A model generated the notes under the pieces. That model was not told the DNA's origin. It ran no database searches and worked only from the letters and a program-made list of their open reading frames with translations. A stretch of DNA of 64,000 bases from positions 7,020,501 to 7,084,500 of the forward strand of contig NZ_AP019860.1 in assembly GCF_009002475.1 (NCBI RefSeq), in the 5' to 3' direction. The position numbers were made by a program, and so were the translations under genes. Of the stretch, positions 36,943 through 46,025 are shown piece by piece. This DNA comes from Candidatus Uabimicrobium amorphum. Lineage in GTDB: Bacteria > Planctomycetota > Uabimicrobiia > Uabimicrobiales > Uabimicrobiaceae. Each line of letters begins with the position of its first letter. Positions within the stretch are counted from its first letter, which is position 1.

Positions 36943-37572
36943 CTATTTATTAGTTTTGTTATTCTTAAACCGACTTCTAAAGCAAAATATAGATAAAATC
37001 AAAAGTAGTATGTAAGTACTTGGTTCAGGAACAGCGGGAGCTGTAAAATCGATGACTAATTCAGTCTCTAAACCAGCTGTTGTTCCCTGAAATTGATATA
37101 TCACATCAAGGTTCTCATTATCAACAACAAAACTTGCAAACGGGTCATTATTATCTACCAAACTTTGTATAAAAGCGGTAACATCTGTTATTTGTAAATC
37201 AACAGTACCATTAGCAATATTACCAATAAAGGCATCTGTACGAACAGCATCGCCTACATCAATGACCCCATCTCCAGCATAACCAAACAAATTCGTATTG
37301 CCAAAAACCGGATCGCTAGTTTCATTAATATTAACAGTGGCAGAGTTGATAATAGACCCAGGAACAATACTTGAGATATCGTATTCAAATACAGCACGAT
37401 TTTCTAGGCCAGCACTCTCCTGAGAATCAATTAAATCAACAATAAAGACAATATCAAAGTTTCCATCTAAGTCAACGTCTTGTAAAACACCACTAACGGA
37501 AGGAATCAGGTTAATAACCTCTGCACTTAGACTAAACAACAAAAAAAAGAACAAAAACAAATACTTTTTCAT
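36943..37572 (-). CDS. PEP-CTERM sorted exported protein
   Basis: 209 residues from ATG 37572 (AGAGGG upstream). The signal peptide is KKYLFLFFFLLFSLSA. A beta-rich body with DVDLDGNFDIVFIVDL and a later DGVIDVGDAV looks like Ca-binding or DNRLRE-type surface domains. The C-terminus has the PEP-CTERM tripartite signal: VPEPSTY, a hydrophobic helix ILLLILSIFCF, then a basic tail RSRFKNNK. Such proteins are processed by an exosortase and sent to the surface or matrix. No exosortase gene is in the window. Confidence 0.88.
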   Translation of the reverse strand: MKKYLFLFFFLLFSLSAEVINLIPSVSGVLQDVDLDGNFDIVFIVDLIDSQESAGLENRAVFEYDISSIVPGSIINSATVNINETSDPVFGNTNLFGYAGDGVIDVGDAVRTDAFIGNIANGTVDLQITDVTAFIQSLVDNNDPFASFVVDNENLDVIYQFQGTTAGLETELVIDFTAPAVPEPSTYILLLILSIFCFRSRFKNNKTNK

Positions 37573-38168
37573 ATTTCCCTCTTTATTTATAGATATAAAA
37601 TGGACAAAACAATTCGGTTTGTGAAAAAAATAGTGATTTGGATTTCCAGACTCTATTATTACTTGATAACTCAAATCTAGGCAAAATCTATTTGAAAAAT
37701 TGCAATTAACAAAACGACAATTTTCAATATTTGCAAAACTACATCAGTTGAAAATTACAATTTTTAAAAATACATCCTTCGATTTCGTACTTTTCATCTT
37801 CGAAGAAAAAAGCACAGCCATAGTAGAAAATGCTACTTTCTATTATTCTTAACTATTTAGATTTCACTTCCATTTCGTATTTCCCACCATTCATAAACTT
37901 GACAGTATCCTATTGTAGCAAGACTTTTATTTTACATGGTAGAAAAATTTAGCAAAAAAGAAAATGATAGAATTTGCAGGTTATTTGTACAACGAAGACC
38001 TCTACAAAACATGACTACTAACGGTACACCAAAATCTCTCAAAGCCTTTTGGAAACTGAATTCAAACATGAATACTAAAATGTTACTCATGTTCACAAAA
38101 AGTTATTTTTTGACTGCCAAAAGCCTTTGTCACTATATTCTTAGACAAGTTGACTCTGTCGTTCTATT
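37573..38168. other. Gene-poor intergenic stretch
   Basis: About 600 bp, AT-rich. A plus-strand open frame at 37936-38265 overlaps the CvfB-like gene by 97 bp, has low-complexity composition and no ribosome site, and I regard it as spurious. No RNA gene or clear terminator is seen. Confidence 0.5.
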
Positions 38169-38615
38169 CTATTTAATGAGTTCTATCCCTTTGTCTGTAA
38201 TCTTTATTTTAAATTGCTTATACAGATGTCCAATTGCTTGTTTAAACACTTTTTTACTTACTTGAAACTCTTTTTTTATATCTTCAGGAGAGCTTTTATC
38301 ATGAAGCCTAGATTTTCCCCCAGCGGCTTTAAGATGTTTTAGGATCTTTTCCGCAGTTAAAAAAACATGTGTGCCTTGATTCGGTTGCAAAGAAACATCT
38401 ATTTTCCCATCCTCCCTGACACATTTTATATATGCTTTGAGTTTTTGTCCTTTTTGGTACTTGTCGTAAATCTGATTTCGATAAACTAATCCTGTATACT
38501 CATCATTAACAACTACTTTTATCCCCAAATCAACAAAGGCACATATCTCCACATCTACTTCCTGCCATGGAGTAAACACTCCTGGCCCAACTGTTTCTTT
38601 TAAATTTTTTTTCAT
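38169..38615 (-). CDS. Short CvfB/YitL-like RNA-binding protein (S1 + winged helix)
   Basis: 148 residues from ATG 38615 with AGGTAG upstream. Residues ~12-80 are an S1-like OB fold with the CvfB-type segment YTGLVYRNQIYDKYQKGQ then KAYIKCVREDGKIDVSLQP. Residues ~90-148 match the C-terminal winged helix of CvfB (SPEDIKKEFQVSKKVFKQAI then IGHLYKQFKI, ending GIELI). Full CvfB proteins are about 280-300 residues with additional N-terminal S1 domains, so this is a half-length form. Family members bind RNA and modulate virulence or stress genes in firmicutes. The role here is unknown. Confidence 0.8.
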   Translation of the reverse strand: MKKNLKETVGPGVFTPWQEVDVEICAFVDLGIKVVVNDEYTGLVYRNQIYDKYQKGQKLKAYIKCVREDGKIDVSLQPNQGTHVFLTAEKILKHLKAAGGKSRLHDKSSPEDIKKEFQVSKKVFKQAIGHLYKQFKIKITDKGIELIK

Positions 38616-38764
38616 TTTTCTACCTTATTCCTCTGTTTTCTTTTAGTACTTATGCGCAAAGTTTATAGAATCTATCAAAGAGCGATAAACTCAGCAAGTA
38701 GTAATTTTTTTTGGCAACGACAAAAAGTTGAATAATGAACTTTGTTTTATTAAGGAATAAAATT

Positions 38765-38869
38765 ATGTCTATGCGACAATTATTGCTTTTAATAGCCATA
38801 TTTATACAGATTGGTATATGTGAACCACAAGGTGGATATTTCTACGGTAGCCGATTTCAAATAGTTTGA
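38765..38869 (+). CDS. Small secreted or membrane peptide (34 residues)
   Basis: ATG 38765 is preceded by AAGGA nine bases upstream. The product starts MSMRQLLLLIAIFIQIGICE, which reads as a signal peptide ending near a Cys (a weak lipobox, IGIC), followed by 14 residues (PQGGYFYGSRFQIV). It could be a small lipoprotein-like peptide or the stub of a truncated exported protein. It lies just upstream of the membrane protein at 38928, in the same direction. Confidence 0.4.
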   Translation: MSMRQLLLLIAIFIQIGICEPQGGYFYGSRFQIV

Positions 38870-38927
38870 TATTCCTTTACTAAATAGCAATAAACGATTG
38901 TAAATTTATCCATACTAAGGGGAAAAA

Positions 38928-39680
38928 ATGGTTGATGAAAATTTCAAAGAACAGTGGTCATTTAGTTCGATGGTTGTAAAGGCATATGAAAGCCCTTTTG
39001 TTAGTGTTCTCATCTTATTAGCGGGGATGGCTGTTGCAACAGTTGTTGTCCCCTTGTACCGGGAAGAAATGGATATTGTGCGCGCAGGGGAAATTGTCGC
39101 CCTTGCCCTCATTCGTTTTTTGATCTATCAGCAGCCAAAGTGTTTTTTTTACAGTTTGATTTTTACAGGATGTATGTTGCCTGTTGCATCAGCGTGCTCA
39201 TGTCCTATTTTTTACTACCGTTGGGAATTAGAAGGAATGTTAGAAATGGCTGGCATCGCTCTTCTTCCTGGAATTATATTTATTTTTTTTGGCTATAAAG
39301 GACTAAAAAGACTGCAAACCATTCCTCTTACGGCAAAAAAGGATAATGAATTTTTGAGAATCATTACAGAAGGAGCTATTATTCTCATTGCGATTACTTT
39401 TTCGATGGGAGTATGGAATGAAGCAACGGTTGTCATTATTACAGGAGCGAGCCTTGTTATACTTGTCGGAGTATTTTCTTTGCTCATTCCGCAACTACAT
39501 CTCACAGCAAAAATGTTAGGAAAAATTTTAGCTTTTTTAGGATGTTCCGTTGTGATTTTGTGTATTCTTTTAGTGGCAACTCAGGGTGGACGTGTTGATA
39601 TTTCCGAGGCGTTGGTTGGGATCATACCTGGAGCCGTAGTCGCAGGGATTGGTTTTTTATTGGTACTTGGAAGTGATTAG
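38928..39680 (+). CDS. Polytopic membrane protein, unknown function
   Basis: 250 residues from ATG 38928 with AGGGG upstream. About six hydrophobic segments are visible (SVLILLAGMAVATVVV; FFYSLIFTGCMLPVAS; MAGIALLPGIIFIFFG; GAIILIAITFSMGVW; VVIITGASLVILVGVF; FLGCSVVILCILLVA; the last near IIPGAVVAGIGFLLV). A short Cys cluster, ASACSCPIFYY, lies after the second segment. I do not recognise the family. A strong terminator follows. Confidence 0.7.
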   Translation: MVDENFKEQWSFSSMVVKAYESPFVSVLILLAGMAVATVVVPLYREEMDIVRAGEIVALALIRFLIYQQPKCFFYSLIFTGCMLPVASACSCPIFYYRWELEGMLEMAGIALLPGIIFIFFGYKGLKRLQTIPLTAKKDNEFLRIITEGAIILIAITFSMGVWNEATVVIITGASLVILVGVFSLLIPQLHLTAKMLGKILAFLGCSVVILCILLVATQGGRVDISEALVGIIPGAVVAGIGFLLVLGSD

Positions 39681-39706
39681 AGGTAATGTTTGTGCTTGAA
39701 AGGCTT

Positions 39707-39740
39707 AAAATATGGACAATTAAAATTGTCCATATTTTTA
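39707..39740. terminator. Strong bidirectional terminator
   Basis: A perfect 15-bp inverted repeat (AAAATATGGACAATT at 39707-39721 and its complement at 39724-39738) with a 2-base spacer lies between convergent genes; A and T runs on both sides allow use in both directions. Confidence 0.85.
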
Positions 39741-39755
39741 TGAACTATGATAAAA

Positions 39756-40856
39756 TTAGAAACCTAAATTTTGCTCCGTCCAAGTACCACCAAACAATTC
39801 ACGACAAAACTGACGAAATTGTTCCGCATCAGGGCTAGTTTGCATATCTTTATAGTACTTTTCTTGCTTTTCGTATTTAAAGTGCTCGATCTTTGCCCCC
39901 TTGCGATATAATTCCATAGAGCGTTTTACATTCCACGCAAGAAATTCGCGAAATTGGTCGTAGTTATTGAAGTATTGTGGATCATGCTCTTTTGCTGCCA
40001 TTGCTACAGCGATAGAATACACAACAAACTCTAAAGTTCCCGCAACAGCATCGCGCCATCCATACTTCCACAAATCATTGTCTACTAAATCAATTCCCGC
40101 CTCAGAACCATTGACATACGCATTCCATTCATCCCAAATATATAGTGGGCGATCATCCCAGGATGGTGCTCCAGAGACATACGTGTAGTAACGAGAACCA
40201 CGCAAACTGGGAGGGACATACTTTGCGACTTTTGATTTGCGCATATTCGGTTCGACAACAACAACAGCGCGATTGTTTAAAACGTAAAATCCATTCGCTG
40301 TTTTGCCTGTTTTGTTCATTTTGTTGCGAATATGGGAGTGAATGCCATGTGAAGTTTCGTGTGCTAGTGTTACTAAATCATCGTAGTTATTAAAATCCAC
40401 TTCGTGTGACATTATATCGTTGAGTACCGGTCCCCACTTGGGACTTTTCTTACTTTTTGTCGGCGGAAAATGGAGAAAATCAACTTTTTCTCCCGGCGCC
40501 TTGACATCGCGCAACGAAATTTGAATATAACGATTATCTGCGGTTACAGCAACGACACTACCGCCATCTCCAAGTTGTAAGAAATTAACTCGGTATTCTT
40601 TCAATAGATTGTGTTGCCAAGTCTTACCATTATCTAGTGATAATAATATGCCATTTGCTGTATGTGTATCTGTTTGGTGTGCGCGTTCACATTTGACTTC
40701 ATCATGATCTGTGGTTTGGACAACAGCAGCGATAAAACCGTTTCCTGTTATTACTTGTTCTTGTTGTGCACTATCATTAGCAGCTATTTCTTCGACAATA
40801 AACGAGTTAGCGAATAACATACCTGATAAAAATAGTACGAAGTATACTTTGGTCAT
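39756..40856 (-). CDS. Exported HExxH zinc metallopeptidase-like protein
   Basis: 366 residues from ATG 40856, with GGAGG six bases upstream. Signal peptide: KVYFVLFLSGMLFANS. A beta-rich N-terminal part contains LSLDNGKTWQH, an Asp-box-like motif found in sialidase-type propellers. The zinc motif is HETSH at about 166-170 (LVTLAHETSHGIHSHI); a downstream WDEWNAYVNGSE could supply the third (Glu) ligand. The C-terminal ~100 residues are helical. It is probably a secreted or periplasmic peptidase. The exact family is not recognised. Confidence 0.75.
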   Translation of the reverse strand: MTKVYFVLFLSGMLFANSFIVEEIAANDSAQQEQVITGNGFIAAVVQTTDHDEVKCERAHQTDTHTANGILLSLDNGKTWQHNLLKEYRVNFLQLGDGGSVVAVTADNRYIQISLRDVKAPGEKVDFLHFPPTKSKKSPKWGPVLNDIMSHEVDFNNYDDLVTLAHETSHGIHSHIRNKMNKTGKTANGFYVLNNRAVVVVEPNMRKSKVAKYVPPSLRGSRYYTYVSGAPSWDDRPLYIWDEWNAYVNGSEAGIDLVDNDLWKYGWRDAVAGTLEFVVYSIAVAMAAKEHDPQYFNNYDQFREFLAWNVKRSMELYRKGAKIEHFKYEKQEKYYKDMQTSPDAEQFRQFCRELFGGTWTEQNLGF

Positions 40857-41091
40857 TCTTTCCTCCAATAAATAAAGATGTTTTATTATAACAACTTATG
40901 GTAGGTTATGTCCAATAGAGTCGAATGACAAAGTGAATAGAGGTAAGTAACAATGAGAAATAACAACGATCATCTCTCAATAGAACAACGTAAAGCAAGC
41001 TAACGCATCACAAACTTTTATCATTATGTTCAGTCATGAAAAATGATATCATCCCTGGTTCGAGTCCACCAAGGTCTGGCTGAATGAGATT

Positions 41092-41535
41092 TTAGTGAGT
41101 GTTTAATGATTTCGGAATGGTCATCACAATCCACAAATAGCCTAATACAGCATAGACTACAATAACGGCAATATAAAACACAATAAACATTTTATCTCCC
41201 AGATGGTTCACGAGAACCCATCCATTTACGGTGCCAATCGCAGCGCTGCCAAGCATTTTGATTTCTCGTGCTTTCATCAACTTCAAAATATCATGCGCAA
41301 ACATAATACACAAGATGGTCACTATTCCCCAAACGATCCACCCAAATGCATGCAATACAACACCTTGCAAAAAGAAAGACATTACGACGATACTTGTGGC
41401 AAATGCGGAAGAAATCACACCATTGTCAAATGCCTTGGGCCACGAGGCACTGTCTATTATTGTTATTACAAATGCCAGTACAAACCATGCACAAATATAT
41501 ACAACCGCCTGTAGCCATTTTTTTGCTGTACTCAT
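41092..41535 (-). CDS. Four-TM membrane protein
   Basis: 147 residues; ATG 41535 is chosen because AAGGA lies upstream, rather than codons up to 41586. Hydrophobic segments: VVYICAWFVLAFVITII; SSAFATSIVVMSFFLQGVVL; GWIVWGIVTILCIMFA; VFYIAVIVVYAVLGYLWIV. There is no recognisable domain. It starts 52 bp after the O-methyltransferase stop and is probably co-transcribed with it. Confidence 0.7.
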   Translation of the reverse strand: MSTAKKWLQAVVYICAWFVLAFVITIIDSASWPKAFDNGVISSAFATSIVVMSFFLQGVVLHAFGWIVWGIVTILCIMFAHDILKLMKAREIKMLGSAAIGTVNGWVLVNHLGDKMFIVFYIAVIVVYAVLGYLWIVMTIPKSLNTH

Positions 41536-41587
41536 TTTGAGTTCCTTACTAAATTCTCCATGGTTTGATGACAACCACATGTTCAAG

Positions 41588-42256
41588 TTAATACATTTTT
41601 ACTGCCATTGCCAATCCTTCTCCTGTTGGCAGAATGGTACTTCGCCAACGCTTTGAGTTAAAGATCGTGGAGTTAAACTGACGTAGACCATCCACGGATG
41701 CTCTTAAGTTTGGGTTATCTATATCTTGATCGGCGATGTGGTCCCAGGCAAAAACATTGTCAGCTAAAACGACACCTCCTATACGAAGGTTTTGTTCCGC
41801 CCATTGTAGGTACTGTGGATACGATTCCTTATCGGCATCGATAAAAACTAAATCAAAAGGACCTTTATCGTTTATTTGTGATAAATTATTGAGGGCTGGG
41901 CCGATAAAGATATAGATTTTTTCGGAGAGGCCGACCGCTTGAAACACCTCCTCTGCCGTCTCGGCGTGTGTGCTCTCGTATTCAAATGTGTAGAGAACGC
42001 CGTCTTCAGGTAATGCTCTGGCAATACAAATGCCTGAGTAACCTGCGAGTGTTCCAATTTCAACACACTTTTTGGCACCTATAGATCGCACAATCACTTC
42101 TAAATGCCGCCCATCTAGAGGGGAAACTTGGATTTTTGGTATTTGTCGATGTTGTGCGATTTGCTGCGCTTGTGCAAGGTGTGGATCATTGTCATTCACT
42201 AAAGACTCCACGTAGTCAATAATCTTCGGGTTATTTTGACCATATTTTTTTGTCAT
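41588..42256 (-). CDS. Class I SAM-dependent O-methyltransferase (caffeoyl-CoA/catechol OMT-like)
   Basis: 222 residues, the normal size for the Methyltransf_3 family, from ATG 42256 with AAGGA upstream. Motif I is KCVEIGTLAGYSGICIA. The metal and acidic motif is FDLVFIDADKESY, and the second metal motif is GGVVLADNVFAW. These are the signatures of cation-dependent O-methyltransferases acting on catechol-like small molecules. The substrate cannot be told from sequence. A membrane protein follows in the same direction. Confidence 0.9.
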   Translation of the reverse strand: MTKKYGQNNPKIIDYVESLVNDNDPHLAQAQQIAQHRQIPKIQVSPLDGRHLEVIVRSIGAKKCVEIGTLAGYSGICIARALPEDGVLYTFEYESTHAETAEEVFQAVGLSEKIYIFIGPALNNLSQINDKGPFDLVFIDADKESYPQYLQWAEQNLRIGGVVLADNVFAWDHIADQDIDNPNLRASVDGLRQFNSTIFNSKRWRSTILPTGEGLAMAVKMY

Positions 42257-42468
42257 GGATTTATTCCTTATCAGGTATTTGCGACTGCGATAGGACTACA
42301 ATCAAACGGATATTCCTTCATCTAAAATTCTTTTATCTCTTCATTATAAGATTTACGACAAATTATCAAGACATTTACGTACAGAATATGTCTTACTTAC
42401 AGATGCCAATCTTTATATAATAGAAATATTATGCTTCACTAATGTGGAAACTATGGAGATTTGATAAA

Positions 42469-45400
42469 ATGATGGATCATTGGTGTATCTACGACAAAAA
42501 TCGCAAAAAATACGGCCCTTATTCTGCGGAACAACTGAAAGCATTTATTCAACAAAATAAAGTCGATGACAGCCACATTATCGTCAATAACGATAAGACT
42601 TACAACGTCCAACAAGCGGCGCTTGAACTAGACATCTCTCCCCAAAGGAAGATCGCCAAGTTTGAGATCATCAAGGAACTTGGACGTGGTGGCATGGGAG
42701 TAGTGTACCATGCACGTGATACTTACTTACAACACGAGTGTGCGGTTAAGTTTATTCATTTTAACCAATCAGCAGATAGTCTCGCCACAAAAAGATTCAT
42801 CAGCGAAGCACAATCCGTTGCGCAACTTGATCACCCAAATATCATCAAAATCAAAGAGCTAAATAGCTACAGCGATGCGCAGGGCAATAATATGTATTAT
42901 TTTTCCATGGATTATGTCGAAGGTATTTCGTTTGCTCACTATATCAAAAAACCGATTTCCCTGAAAAAAAAGCTACAAATGTTCTTTCAAATCTGCGAAG
43001 GAGTCGCATATGCGCATCGTCATAAAATCATTCATCGTGATTTAAAACCACAAAACATCATCGTGTCACAGCAAGGTACTCCGGTTATTCTCGACTTTGG
43101 ATTAGCACGTAATCTCCAAAAAGAAGAAAATATCACAAAGACAGGAGACTTCGTCGGTACACCAAAGTACATAGCTCCGGAAGTGATGCATGGTAAAAAA
43201 GCAGATCAAAGATGTGATATATATGCTCTAGGTGTTATGTTATACGAAATCCTCACCGGCTTTTCACCGTTTAATGGTGAAAACGTTATCGAACTCCTAT
43301 TTCAAGTTTCTCACACCGATGCCGTACCACCATCAAAAGTAAATGGTAGTATAAAAAAAGACACCAGTCTTGAGATTATTTGCCTAAAATGTTTAGAAAA
43401 AAATCCAGAAAAGCGTTTGTCATGTGCTTCATTTCTCAGCCAAGAAATACAATGTATTCTCGCAAATAAGCCCACACAAACCAAACCACCGGGTTTTTTA
43501 GCACAACAAGTAATATGGTGTCGCAAGAATCGCAGACTACTAGTAGCTACGGCCGTCATTTTTCTATTAGCAGCTCTGGCCATTTGGACTGTTCAAAACC
43601 AACAGCACCAGAAAGAAATCATTGCCCGCGATGCACAAATAGATGTACGCGACGCAGAAATTTTTCATAGATCCGCGCAATCTATTAGCAACAATGTCGA
43701 ACAGTTTTACGAAAAATTTTCACGCCTAAAAGGTATGAAATCTATTGTGGCAGACATTAAAATGCAGTACCAACGCCTAGAAAAATATATCGATAACAAA
43801 GATCATAAATTTCTCTCAAGCCAACAGCAAAATTTACTCAACTTCTTAGAACGTTCACAAGCCATTATGCGCTATCTAGTTTTGCCCAGTATTCCTAAAA
43901 TAGAATCTAGTATCCCTATCGAAAATATAGATGGACAATTCGAACTATCTACAGCAAATCATATTGCGATCGTTGACAAAGACGAACGCTTATTTGCTGC
44001 CAAAATAGAGGATAGTGCGCAAAAAATCTCCTTTGAACGTCCGCTAGCAACCACATGCAGAAAGCTAGCATTCTCTCCCAACGGTAAATGGTTAGCAACT
44101 TTTGAATTAGATGAAGAAGGACAAAAAATATGTTGTTTGTATCGTACCGAGTCATTTCAAAAAGTGCTACGTGCAAAAACAAGCAACAGTGTTCGTGTTT
44201 CTTTTGCCTTTTCTACAAGTAGTAAATATTTCGCCTATCATGATAGAGAACACGGAATTTGCATCGTTGATTTAACGCAAAATATTGTAAGCAAGAACAT
44301 TCCAACTGATGGTTTGGCTTGTTATTTTAAATTTTCTGACAATGACAAGCACATGATCTATCGTCTAAATAATGACTATTACTACGCCTATAACCTAAGA
44401 AGTCAATCGACAAAAAAAAAAATCAATTATGTGAGTAACCTATTTCCTCTTTGGCACGACAATCGATTTACTTTTTTTGGCTGCGATTTTTTAGAAAGTT
44501 ATGATCCTAAATCAAAAAAAATTACCAAGCATGATTTTGTCACAGTTTCGCGAGAAGACCTCATCACCAGTGCGATATCCCCTGATAAAAAAACACTGAT
44601 CTGGGGAAGTACATATGGTAATATTTCTTATCTAAAAAAAATAAAAAACAACAAATTTCGCATGACTCATAAAAAACAAGCACAAGGTAGAATCAAACGC
44701 ATAGGCTTTCTAAACGATCAACTACTATTCATTCACGATGCCACAAACTACTTTTACGTAAGAGACTTAGCAACAAAAGAAATCATCTATCGCGAAGCTA
44801 ACGTTTTGGCCGTCGAAAAAGTAGGAAAACGTTTACAAGTTGTTATCCGCGACAGTGAAAAACTGCTCACCCAACGTTGGAACATCCCCTATGCTTTGCA
44901 ACAGATACTAAAGCCGAATAAACAAACAAGCAAAATTTTAGCCATGGCAGCCAGGGCTGTTCAAACACAAGCCTTCATTGCCGAACCCTGTATTTTAGTA
45001 CAGAAAGATTCATCAATAGAAAAAGTAATCCTCTCGTTACGTAAAGCTCTGATCATCTGGGAAAAGCAAGGTGATCTTTACAAACACAACAACGCAAAGC
45101 GCACGGTATTTTTTGATATTTGGGCCACTAGAATAAGCCAAGATCACAAGTGGATTGCTCTCATCACAGGCACAAGAAATAGCAGACAAAATATCATCCT
45201 TGTCGAAAGTGACAAAATAACCCCACAAAATATAGAAAAAGGCTATCGCATTATTCATGGAAACAAACTTCACGGAAAGCGCGTTGACCAATGGAAAGAT
45301 GAATTCTATAAAACATCAGAAATTAGAACCCTAGGTTTTACAGCAAACAACAATCTGCTCTTCAACTACGCCGATGAGTTATGGCGATATTCACGTAGCA

Positions 45401-46011
45401 AAAAATCGGTAAAAAAAATAATAAAAGTACGCACGATAATTCGCAGCATACAATCCCATCCTAAACACGACATCATCGCCATAGGCCAAGAAAGAGATCA
45501 CCTAGCGTTTGTATCGCAAAACGGGGAAACCATCCACCAGTTTTCTTTTGCAGGAGCAAGCGAAATAAAAAAAATTGCCTGGCACCCTACAAAAATCATG
45601 TGCGCGGCAATTAGCGGTGATAGCAAACTATATTTGATACAAAAACAAAACGATACGTGGTCTTTCGAAGAACTAGATGTCGTAGGTCGAAAATTGAACA
45701 TATCCTTCTCCCCCAAAGGCGACGATCTAGCGATCTTTACCGCAGGAAATACCTATTTATACTCACTAAACACCAAAGACTACATCAACATATTCTCCGG
45801 CTTTCACAAAAACCAAGGAGCAACCTTCAGTCGCGACTGGCAATACGCCGTTTTCCCCTCAAAAAATATGGATGTATTGCTATTTAGCCTAAAAAAACTA
45901 TCCGAATTCCCTGAATACTTCGCAACACCTAATATGAAGGATAAACAGGACAATATATGGTCACGTCGTGTACAACAGAAGTTTTTGCAGTATATAGAAA
46001 TGAATAAATAG
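42469..46011 (+). CDS. GYF_2-like / Ser-Thr kinase / TM / beta-propeller protein
   Basis: 1180 residues; ATG 42469 follows GGAG, and upstream in-frame codons to 42442 lack a ribosome site. Residues ~3-55 are a GYF_2-type domain (WCIYDKNRKKYGPYSAEQLKAF is typical). The kinase domain (~65-325) has LGRGGMGVVY, VKF lysine, HRDLKPQN (Asp ~191), DFGLAR (~209) and IAPEV, all intact. A TM helix (LLVATAVIFLLAALAIW, ~355-375) is followed by a coiled coil and a ~750-residue region of degenerate propeller blades (FSPNGKWLATF, ISPDKKTLIWGS). It is probably an inner-membrane receptor kinase with an outward-facing propeller sensor. The next gene, a propeller protein, starts 14 bp downstream. Confidence 0.88.
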   Translation: MMDHWCIYDKNRKKYGPYSAEQLKAFIQQNKVDDSHIIVNNDKTYNVQQAALELDISPQRKIAKFEIIKELGRGGMGVVYHARDTYLQHECAVKFIHFNQSADSLATKRFISEAQSVAQLDHPNIIKIKELNSYSDAQGNNMYYFSMDYVEGISFAHYIKKPISLKKKLQMFFQICEGVAYAHRHKIIHRDLKPQNIIVSQQGTPVILDFGLARNLQKEENITKTGDFVGTPKYIAPEVMHGKKADQRCDIYALGVMLYEILTGFSPFNGENVIELLFQVSHTDAVPPSKVNGSIKKDTSLEIICLKCLEKNPEKRLSCASFLSQEIQCILANKPTQTKPPGFLAQQVIWCRKNRRLLVATAVIFLLAALAIWTVQNQQHQKEIIARDAQIDVRDAEIFHRSAQSISNNVEQFYEKFSRLKGMKSIVADIKMQYQRLEKYIDNKDHKFLSSQQQNLLNFLERSQAIMRYLVLPSIPKIESSIPIENIDGQFELSTANHIAIVDKDERLFAAKIEDSAQKISFERPLATTCRKLAFSPNGKWLATFELDEEGQKICCLYRTESFQKVLRAKTSNSVRVSFAFSTSSKYFAYHDREHGICIVDLTQNIVSKNIPTDGLACYFKFSDNDKHMIYRLNNDYYYAYNLRSQSTKKKINYVSNLFPLWHDNRFTFFGCDFLESYDPKSKKITKHDFVTVSREDLITSAISPDKKTLIWGSTYGNISYLKKIKNNKFRMTHKKQAQGRIKRIGFLNDQLLFIHDATNYFYVRDLATKEIIYREANVLAVEKVGKRLQVVIRDSEKLLTQRWNIPYALQQILKPNKQTSKILAMAARAVQTQAFIAEPCILVQKDSSIEKVILSLRKALIIWEKQGDLYKHNNAKRTVFFDIWATRISQDHKWIALITGTRNSRQNIILVESDKITPQNIEKGYRIIHGNKLHGKRVDQWKDEFYKTSEIRTLGFTANNNLLFNYADELWRYSRSKKSVKKIIKVRTIIRSIQSHPKHDIIAIGQERDHLAFVSQNGETIHQFSFAGASEIKKIAWHPTKIMCAAISGDSKLYLIQKQNDTWSFEELDVVGRKLNISFSPKGDDLAIFTAGNTYLYSLNTKDYINIFSGFHKNQGATFSRDWQYAVFPSKNMDVLLFSLKKLSEFPEYFATPNMKDKQDNIWSRRVQQKFLQYIEMNK

Positions 46012-46025
46012 AAATGAGGACTAAA

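Noticed and set aside
37936..38265. Plus-strand open frame of 109 codons
   Set aside because: It overlaps the CvfB-like gene, has no ribosome site and has hydrophobic, low-complexity composition, so it is probably chance.
41050..41085. GGTTCGAGTCC resembling a tRNA T-arm
   Set aside because: The T-stem does not pair properly and no acceptor, D or anticodon arm is found upstream. At most it is a tRNA fragment or att remnant.
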